A model generated the notes under the pieces. It did not search any database. It was not told the DNA's origin and worked only from the letters and a program-made list of their open reading frames with translations. Positions 55,330 through 64,000 of a stretch of 64,000 nt of DNA are shown here, one piece after another. The translations under genes were made by a program, and so were the position numbers. Every line of letters begins with the position of its first letter. The first letter of the stretch is position 1. Source of the DNA: Agriotes lineatus (lineage: Eukaryota; Arthropoda; Insecta; Coleoptera; Elateridae); contig CALNHX010007631.1 of assembly GCA_940337035.1 (NCBI GenBank), forward strand, positions 1 through 64,000. Reading direction: 5' to 3'.

Positions 55330-58005
55330 TTTCTAGAAAATTGCACTGAGTGAAATTTGTGTAAAGTTGTATATTGGAAAAGTATAGAAAAGTGATGTAA
55401 ATTTTATTGCGTTACTTTGATAAACAAACTAGAATATTTAATTGCATAATTTTTTATGCATACCTATCATTGTTAATTTGTTAGTTACTTCATAATGTCG
55501 GAAGCGATATCTAAATGTAATAATAGTAATCACATTATTCTGTGTTCGTTTTACTCAAAACATTTCAGAAAGTTATTGTTATATAAACCGGCAATTGTGT
55601 AGTCACGAAATAAAAAAGGAGATAATTTAGAAGTTAAATTATTAAAAAGAAACAGCGAAATGACATCGAGTTGCAGCGTTACTAGGCACTTCCAAAAATT
55701 TAATTCTTGATATGAAACACGTTGAGCGACTCTTATCGCAGGAGCCTTTTACAAACGCTGTTACGGGTCAACAGTCATTTATAAGTACCTACGTATTTAA
55801 TTGCCCTATCATTGATAAATCAGGTTATTACCTACAATTTAATTTAGACAATAAGTCAAGCTTCACATGTCAATGTATCATTCCTAAATAGTTTGAAAGC
55901 TATTTGCTACAACATTTTAAACTTTTTCGTATTTTGGTTGCCTATCCTGAATTCTCAAGGTTTTTCTAATATTTATGATAAGCTGCTTATCTGTACGGCC
56001 ATTTGCCAACCTGTGCTCCTGCAGCAAGAAATTTTCTGTGAAATACATTTGTCTAATTTATTTGGGATCTTCGCTTGCATCCTTGTTTGAGAGGATTATG
56101 TTGTATTCGTTTCTGGGATCGGAGTATGTGCCTGTAAAAAGTATCTTCGCGTTTTTCTCGAAAATAAACATATTCTGAAATCTTACCTGAGCCAGCACTT
56201 GGTATCACTTTATTGGCAAACGGGGCAAGACCCTTCAGTGGTAGGCCTTAGATTTTTTGTATTATTTGTTTCATTTTAAACGTCCCAAATTTTCAGCACA
56301 TTTGAGGTACTAGCAAAAGCTTTCTCTCTTTATACAGCGAACGCCTCCTCTTTGCTAAAGAGTTGTGTGTTGAGGATTCCATTTCTGAAAGAGGTTCGAC
56401 GTTAGTTTTCTCTTGAGGCCCCATCACGGAGCGATACAATGCCTGCAATCGAAGGATAAAATGTGGAGTAGCCATTCAACCTTTGCACAAGAACCTGCTT
56501 TTTCTTAAGGCTTATCGACACGGGTTTGCTTCTGCTCAGCTTCTGATATCCCTATTTTCTACTTGGTGACCAGCAACAGGTCTGTCTTTAGTTAACCTAT
56601 TCTCTTGCTTTAAGGATTAAGCCACGATATAGCTTGCGACCTCGACGTAACCTGCAATATGAAATTCCTTGTAACTTGTTAATTTTAACGAATTCGTCAA
56701 ATACCAGATTTTCTTCATATTTAGATAAATATAGAATAGCTTAGAACTTATTTAAGACAAATATTTTGAATTATTAAAGTCACCGTTCAACTCGGTTGAA
56801 TTAAATTTAATTATTTCCTTATTCGTAAGATAAATTACTAAGTGTATTCCGGGGTTTTTAGTGTGTCTAATCCAAAACCAAGTACAGCAAGTCTGTAGGA
56901 CCTCTCTGCACTTTTGAGCATATCGTGACTTCATTATACGATACCGAGTAACTTTTTGGTGATGTGAATTACCCATTCTAAGATCAATCTTTTGTACCAT
57001 TTATTTTGCCTAAATTTTAATAACTGTTAGTTATTATACTGATGACATTTAAAACGATTCTCTTTTACTATTGTGATCTTCACTGTGATATTTAGTCTGG
57101 TTCACCGTGCTTTGTGTATGTACTACCGAGTAATCTTCGTTATTATAATCATACTGACCTGTATTTATGCCTGCAAATTGTATTTGTGCCCTTACCGTTC
57201 TCTCCCCTTTTCAGCTTTTGGTCTAGAAGAGCCTTTCGACATGTACCCTTTTTGATCAACAAAGTACTTGGGTTAGTGGCTACTTGGTGCCCATAGTTTT
57301 TACATTTTCGAGGTTAGAGTCTCTCGTTTAACCCACGACCAGCTTCGGCAAAAGTTGACTGTTTTTTTATTCTTCTAGTTAACTGCCAGAGTGACGTAAC
57401 AACGCATTCATAATTAATTAAAAATTCCCATCCTAAAAACTCCATGGTGGCTAATAGTTATTTATACATCAACTGAATAAAATTTCTTTATTCAAAAGTG
57501 ATATATTACATTTTTTTCCAATGCCTACACATTAGGACTTTAGAAATTAAAATTTTAATTAATATTAATTAAAATGTAATAGATATCGATGTAAATTATT
57601 ATGAATAAATATGTTTTGAAATAAATTTTGAAAACCCAACTTAATTTAAATAATTGCATACTAGAATATTTTACGCTAATGTAGTCAGAAGTGAATAAAA
57701 ACTATTTTAATCACTAGTGCATAAAGAGGTACTTTAATAGCGAAATTTTAGTGAACACACTGCAGATCTTTAGGTAGATATTGGAAAAATTAAATGAAAG
57801 CAGTCTACTATTTTAGCAATTTAATAAACAAAGTTAGGTGAACTCCAAAATTACTTAACCCTTAAGTGGGCAGGTGGGGTGTCTAGATCACACTATACAT
57901 ATAAATACTAGGTGATGAGTTTTTTATGGTGAGGTAATAGGGAGATGGGGACATAGAAAAACATAGTTTTGACATTTACCTCCTCTCTCTATTTTGATGG
58001 GTAGG
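55330..58005. other. Gene-free stretch downstream of the receptor
   Basis: 3' UTR to about 55630, then AT-rich sequence. Short frames at 55893-56178, 56293-56475 and 56752-57000 show no motif and were not accepted. Confidence 0.5.
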
Positions 58006-58010
58006 GGATA

Positions 58011-58340
58011 ACTTTTGAATTTTAAATGGGATTATGAACTATTGCTTATAAAATTAGAATCTACGTAAGAAACTACATACGTGTACAAAAAATGGTTTGA
58101 TTTGCTTTGTTAGTTACGGAATTATAATTTGTTAGGTTATAAAATAAAAACGAATAATAATCGTTAAAACGTAAATATTCTCAACTGACTTAAATAAAAA
58201 TTTAGTTAAACATAATTCCGTAACCAAAACTGCAAATACAAAAATGTTTTGTACACATACGTAGTTTTTACGTAGATTCGAATTTTTATAAACTTTTATA
58301 AACAAAAGTGCATTATCCTATTTAAAACTCCAAAGTGATA
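58011..58340. repeat. Long imperfect hairpin (MITE-like)
   Basis: Two arms of about 120-130 bp (58011-58130 and 58209-58340) pair with moderate identity around GAATCTACGTA...GTACAAAA...GTTACGGAATTAT and leave an 80-bp loop. No target duplication could be defined. Confidence 0.7.
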
Positions 58341-58345
58341 CATCG

Positions 58346-59186
58346 ATTTTCTGATGGCATACCAATAAAATTGTAGGATATAGAATTTTTGACTGCTAAA
58401 ACTGTGATACTTGATTCCATAACCTTTTTAGTTGCCTTTTAATTAAGCTGCATGTTAATTATATTTTACTTTAAATGCTTTACCATTTTTAAGAACATAG
58501 CAATATAAACCCCAGGTGTTAAGGATTCTTTATGTTCACTCGGCCGATTCGAGCACCCTGCTAACATAATTATATGTATTCATATTAGTTTACTACTACG
58601 TTAATTTTAAGTGTTATCGCCTTTGTAGTTCTCGGGAATTTGAGCGCCTTCGCCTCTGGTCATTTCTTGTAAGCGTAATTTTGTTTGCTGCTAGATGGCA
58701 TTGGGCAGACTAGACCGCTGACTAAACACGGGGGCTTTACGTTCAAAAAAAATGCGTGTAGTCTGCAGAAATTGCATCGTTCTCGAAATTCTTTGTTCGC
58801 TTATACACTCCGCACCGACGGAGATTATGCTACCTACGATTAACGTTTGTATAACTTCGTGAGGAATTACCTTTTTTGCCATGACGTGACGCCCCGCGCC
58901 AGAAATTCATCCTCTCCAATGCAATTTTTTTCCACCGGCAGTTAATCCTTCACCTTAAAAGCAGGATGCCGCTTAAATGCCAGCGCAGACCTTTGGCCGT
59001 TAGTTATGTTTTAGTTTTTAAGCGGGTGGTAAAGTTGTGTCCAGATAAGAATTTCTGCAGGTGGTAATGCTACTATGATTCGTGACTGTGGTATTTCCAA
59101 GCAAAACATTACCGGCCGCAAGGAAACCTGATTTAATTGGATTTATTAAGTTGTGCTATGCATATTAAAAATTGGGGATTTCCGTC
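58346..59186. other. No supported gene
   Basis: AT-rich to 58610, then more balanced composition. A minus-strand ATG with good context at 58882 (MAKK followed by GTAATT, a possible donor) may be an alternative first exon, but nothing further supports it. Confidence 0.35.
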
Positions 59187-59444
59187 TTATAACGTCTCTT
59201 CTATCGTCGTTCCACCAAATATCGAGTTTATATCGAACCAGAATAGCAAACGCTTGCGAAGTTCATCCATGGGGTTGACTACATTGCACGAATACAGAAC
59301 GCTTCTTGCTGCATCTTCGCCCAGGTGCTTCGTCACTTGTGAGCATCTGTCGTTAACCTTGGCATGACGTCTTCTTTCTGATTGTTTTACGTGTATCGTA
59401 AATATTTGCTGAGCAAACTGCTGGATACTGACTTTTCCTTCCAT
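59187..59444 (-). CDS. Unidentified, conserved-looking open frame
   Basis: 85 codons from ATG 59444 (CCATGG context, TAA directly upstream in frame). It reads MEGKVSIQQFAQQIFTIHVK, then ERRRHAKVNDRCSQVTKHLG, VLYSCNVVNPMDELRKRLL and FWFDINSIFG. Composition is that of a soluble, helical, charged protein and unlike the surrounding AT-rich frames. A donor-like G|GTGGAAC occurs after NSIF, so the gene could continue in another exon. I do not recognise the family; it may be the first coding exon of a host gene extending leftwards. Confidence 0.45.
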   Translation of the reverse strand: MEGKVSIQQFAQQIFTIHVKQSERRRHAKVNDRCSQVTKHLGEDAARSVLYSCNVVNPMDELRKRLLFWFDINSIFGGTTIEETL

Positions 59445-62400
59445 GGCTTAAGGTATCGAACGAATTCTACATTTCCGCTATTAAAATGTATACGAGTAAC
59501 TTTTGAATGTGGTAAAACTTTGAGTTTCGTGTCGCCAATCCACCGTCCTCTTTAAAGTTCTTGCATGCTGATATATCGCTTTATGTTCGATGTATTACAA
59601 TCTAAATGTATGAATTACTCTATTTAAGTATTAGTTACCCCTTCATCAATTTGAATATCTTCTTGGTTGTCCTTTCCGTATTTGAAGTCAATCTTTTCAT
59701 AGTTGGTATCCTAGTGATGTCACATAAGGAAACACTTAGTGAAACTTAGTCTTAAAATTATTGCAGCAGAATGTCTTGCAACTTGGTTTGTTTATTATAG
59801 AATTTAAATATTATAGAATTTTTTGTTGTGTTCTATTGTAAGGTAGACGTGTTTTTATAGCAAATTTATTAGCTAAAAGCAAGGGTAAGTAACCGAGGTC
59901 CAGTTCACCATCTTTCCCGCAACTACGTTGATGTTTCTTCACGATTAGAAACGTCGTGAAGACCTTGTCGTTGATTTTAACTTTATGGCGCCGTCACGCT
60001 AATTGTTTTTCGAGTTATCTCTATTTTTAACTAACAAGAAACCCATTTTACGTACCTTGAACCACTCGTATCTCGGCTAAAAGCTAGCTGGACTAAATCA
60101 TTTGTACGGGATGTTTTATTTGTTTTTTCGACAACCGTTAAAAAAGGGGACATTTGCGCATCGCTATCAATGCGCGAAGTTTGCCATTTTTTAATGTGTT
60201 AAAAAATGGGACGTAAAAAAATGCATTTCGCGCACTAGAGCTCCAAAAATTTACGCGCACTTCGTCGCGAAATAATATTGATATTCTTGTTTGACGGTTC
60301 TAGAAAAAATATTGTTTGTATTACGTGTTCGAATTCTCACGCACAAAAACACTCACTACGCGCACTTAATACAAAAATTACTATTAAATACCATTTTTGC
60401 TGTACGCAGTGACGCCCAACCGTAGGGCTTTGTTATTTGTTTTAGAAACGATTTTGGACCGTAGTTATCTCTTTCCAAAGAAAAACGCAGTAATGCAGTA
60501 ATTCAAATCACCTAAATCCAAAGCAACTGATTTTAAAGACATCAAATGGAATCTTAGTGTTACAGAAACTTGCCAATGACATATCCACTACCAACTGGCA
60601 TTACATTTCTATAGCAGCAGGGTCACTCAGCAGGTTAGCCACCGCAAGCGGTATGTGCATTATCAGGGGCATTTGTTGCTTGGACTGGCGATGCAAACGC
60701 AGCTGTAATAACCCTAATCAAACGAGTTCGTGTTGCAGCTCCTTTTTGCTGATCCATGTATTCATGAGTCAACTATCCTTCGAGGGAGCAAGATATTTAA
60801 ACGACCATACGTAATTTAGGTTTATTTTAGTTTAGAAATTGTATGTGCTGCGACCAACTTTAATGTAAAGATAGCATTTCTTACTCACTGTTATTAGGTA
60901 GAGTTGCAATAGCTTAACTCTATTTTTAATTGTAATGTGTACGAAGCGCCTGCAAATTAAAAACAGTCTTGTGGGTTACGCTGAATTAACAAAAACCACA
61001 AAACAGCAATTTACTCTTAGATGTATAAATACATAAGCTATCATTAATTTTAGACAGTTTTTACATCCACTGTGTTCATTTCTATGTGAATTAGCGTAGA
61101 CTACAATTCCTAACCCAAAAGGGTTTGGTCCGTCATTCTTGCTTACTCTAACCGTAACTAAATACTTTAAATGTCCTAGAACAGGCTTCCAACCCTTTAG
61201 TAACTACCAAATATAATAACCTGGTCCTCCCAATAAACGTACTACGTTTTCGGAATTACTTCCTAAAGTGCAATACTGGAAAACTTCAGACATTACCCCT
61301 TCACATAGGACAACTACCACTATCCTGCTTTAAAACGAGTCTTGCGGCATGTGACACCTTTTTACTTAAATTGAAAATGCCAATGCATGAACCTCCAAGC
61401 TTTCAATCTCTCAACACTATTTGTTTAAATCATGACTCTTATGCTTCCGCCATCTTCCTTCTTACCATCTTGTAAAGATGTTCCTTTGTATTTTGTTTCA
61501 TTTCTGTTCTTATCTCCTTCTGTCTTCCATGAGGTCAACAATTGCGTCCGTTATCCATTCGCACTTCTTCCAACATGTTGTTAATTGAAGTTTAGACTTA
61601 TCCGGAACTTCTAATTGTGATAAATTTTCATATATTTTATGGGTATTGCTATTCTATACGGCATTTAACTAATACTTTGATCATTTTCTTTTGTTCTGGT
61701 ATCGAATGTCGACATGTAGCACACAAGCATTAGAAAAGTGGTGTGCTGTACTCAACACTTTTCTTATGAGGGTTTTTACAACGTAAAGACGGCACTAAAT
61801 TCCGCTGAAAAAAGCCTTCCTGTAAAACTAAAAGCGTCTTATGTTATTAACTATACGCGTAATAGTTTATTTACTAAATGCTGTTCTTTTATTTCTCCTA
61901 ATTGCTTAGACACTGATAACTGGAATAACGTAGTATAGTATAAAATAAAATTTGTGATATAGTATAGTATAGTGTAATTATGGATACCCAGCATGTAGCA
62001 TTATTGGGATTTTTAGATTAGTAACTCAATTTGTAATTCTATTACTTAGTTGCATTGTTGTCTCCCTTTCTCTTCGTTTTCGTAATTATTATAATATTAT
62101 TTCTATCTTTCTGGCCGCTTTATGTGTCTTTCCTATGAATAGTGCGTTTGTACTATCAGTGTTATTATAAAATTTCAACGTTACGTAACAGAAACACCTC
62201 ATATTATACTGGTACCATAGCCTTTGGTCTTGAATCCTAACATCAAATTTAGAACAACATAACTTAAATAAAAAGAATATGAATGAACGAAGGCAAGGTA
62301 CGTAGACACAGCTGTCTTTCTTCCGTGGCTAAGCTCCACGCAACAAGGTCGTGAAAAAAAATTTAAATGCAATTCGTCCTTTTTTCTTTTTTACAACATA

Positions 62401-62790
62401 AACCATAGGTGCTTACAGATAATTTAGTAGAGAAGAAAAGTTTACCACGAAAAAAGAGCCAACCTGCGTCAAATCAGCTAGAGTAGTTATATTGGTAGCT
62501 GCTAGAACGCAGATTAACTGATCTTTTGCGCTTACCACGCGGAAAATCTGAAATTTCCTATCATTTACCGCTTGGGCCGAACTAGCTCAATTTGGCGCTT
62601 TTTGGATCGTGGATTTTAATCAGCTGTGCACACTGCAAGTAGCTTCAAAATATAAAAAATAAGGGCTCCAGGAATCAAGATGATCCCGATAAGAAAAATA
62701 AACCACAATTAAATAGGGTTTATTAAATATTTAACATTTGGTGGTCATTAAAAATAGTGTAACTGGTTTGTAAATATTTTAAATTTATAG
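59445..62790. other. Gene-free stretch
   Basis: No accepted frame. 60120-60330 contains several GCGCAC/CGCGAA motifs of unknown nature; 61930-61980 is a degenerate TATAG microsatellite. Confidence 0.45.
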
Positions 62791-62797
62791 TATTACT

Positions 62798-63791
62798 AGC
62801 TGGCCCGGCAAACGTTGTTCTGCCCAAAAATAATTTGTCTCTGAAACCCCGTTTCACCACTATAGTTTTAATTTTATGTCATGTCCATCGTCTTGGAGTA
62901 AATGCCATTTTCGCAATCAACGTCCCAAAAAACCTGAATAACGACACCCATATCGATTGTTTAGGCTTATTTACCCCATTTCACCCCCTAAGGGGTAGCG
63001 GACCGGACAGACGTTGTCCTGCCCGAACGTTGGTTTGCCTGGTATTAGCGGGTTCAGCAAACGTTTTTTCGATATTCGAATTTTCGATTTTTTTCATTTA
63101 AAAAAATATTGGAAGTGGTGGGGGGGTAAAATTTTGGGGTTATATGTTCTGATATGCGAGTAATTTTAAAAGAAATTTTTAAAAATCTCAAAAAATAAAA
63201 AAGAAATTCCTAGAACCCGATTGCAGCGCCACCTAACGGGTCCAACTGTGAATATAAGCCATCCAGTGGACTCACTCAAACACACACAAAAATTCATCAA
63301 AATCGGTTCAGCTGTTTAGGAGTTCAGTCACATACACATGTACAGAAAAATTATATATATAAAGATTTTCATTTTAAAAAATATTGCGGGGCGGTGGGGG
63401 GGTGAAATTTTGGGGGACCCGACAGACGTTGTCCTGTCCGAACGTTGGTTTGCCTGCTATTAGCAGGTTCAGCAAAGGTTTTTTCGATTTTCGAATTTTT
63501 GATTTTTTTTATTTTAAAAAATATTGAGGGTTGGTGGGGGGTGAAATTTTAGGGTTATATGTTCTGATATGCGAGATATCTTTAAAAAAAATTAAAAAAG
63601 AAATTTGTCAAAAAAAAATTCAAGAAATTCCTAGAACCCGATTGCAGCGCCACCTACCGGGTCCAATTGTGAATCTAAACCATTCAGGGACCCACTCAAA
63701 TACACACAAAAAATTTCATCAAAATCGGTCCAGCCGTTTAGGAGGAGTTCAGTTACATACACACGTACAGAAGAATTATATATATAAAGAT
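62798..63791. repeat. Tandem copies of a dispersed repeat (about 415-425 bp period)
   Basis: CTAGCTGGCCCGGCAAACGT opens the block. Two near copies follow (about 63024-63366 and 63439-63791), sharing CGAACGTTGGTTTGCCTG, GAACCCGATTGCAGCGCCAC, AATCGGT-CAGC-GTTTAGGAG and a terminal ATTATATATATAAAGAT. The recurrent phrase ending in TATATATAAAGAT is characteristic of a 3' end of a highly repeated insect element family. No protein seen; the 91-codon frame across it is incidental. Confidence 0.75.
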
Positions 63792-64000
63792 GCAGCAAAA
63801 CTTTAAGAAAAGTTTCCACACTTACTCGAAAGAACCCCTTTTGTGCGTTTTTAATCAATTAAAATCGTCAATTAAATCGAGTGATGTGCACATCACTGTC
63901 AATCAAAGAAACCTTAATTTCACGTCACCGATAGCATGAAACATGGGTGCGCCTTTTACAACAAAGCCGAGATTACACTAATAAAAAATCCTGGCGTTAT

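Overview
The window is typical eukaryotic, almost certainly insect, nuclear DNA: AT-rich, intron-bearing and crowded with transposable elements. The best clue to the host is a complete four-exon chemoreceptor gene of the insect gustatory receptor family at 50270-55329 (396 residues, ending with the family's TY-5 hydrophobics-QF motif). A tandem C2H2 zinc-finger gene (37799-41010) and the arthropod-style mobile elements (piggyBac, P, Tc1, hAT, MULE, Helitron, Penelope, an I-type LINE) agree with this. I cannot name the order; nothing excludes a beetle or another TE-rich insect. There is no bacterial or viral gene, rRNA, free-standing tRNA or CRISPR array.

Layout. 1-740: a piggyBac scrap and three tandem 118-bp units. 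2424-4407: two decayed piggyBac 3' halves lying head to head, one carrying a nested 381-bp P-element-like insert (31-bp inverted repeats, 8-bp target duplication, THAP first exon), the other a tRNA-derived SINE with a 10-bp duplication. 4580-6710: a hAT transposase relic split by a short Helitron and a TA-flanked MITE. 8552-9088: BED-finger relic. 9089-13050: a MULE with inverted repeats of about 117 bp. 13477-14616: a Myb/SANT-like pseudogene. 15361-16126: a possible small two-exon gene. 16378-16800: Penelope GIY-YIG fragment. 16890-22084: a nearly complete I/Nimb-like LINE on the minus strand, stopping at a 23-N assembly gap. 25885-28238: a hAT element with nested mariner/Tc3-like relic. 29030-29850: pogo/Tigger relic. 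31010-33590: two Helitron helicase relics separated by about eight diverged 145-bp repeats. 34325-43125: an inverted repeat pair enclosing a possible spliced gene, the zinc-finger gene, a nearly intact Tc1 element inserted in it, and a second, longer Helitron with five 165-bp repeats. 43126-50269: gene-poor with LINE relics and a MITE. 50270-55329: gustatory receptor. 55330-64000: gene-poor, with a long hairpin, one conserved-looking unidentified open frame and a tandem repeat at the end.

The host genes do not form an operon or pathway; the region is best read as a stratified TE landscape. Removing nested elements precisely restores older reading frames at the P-like insert, the 5' Helitron and the Tc1 element, which dates the insertions relative to one another and confirms the boundaries.
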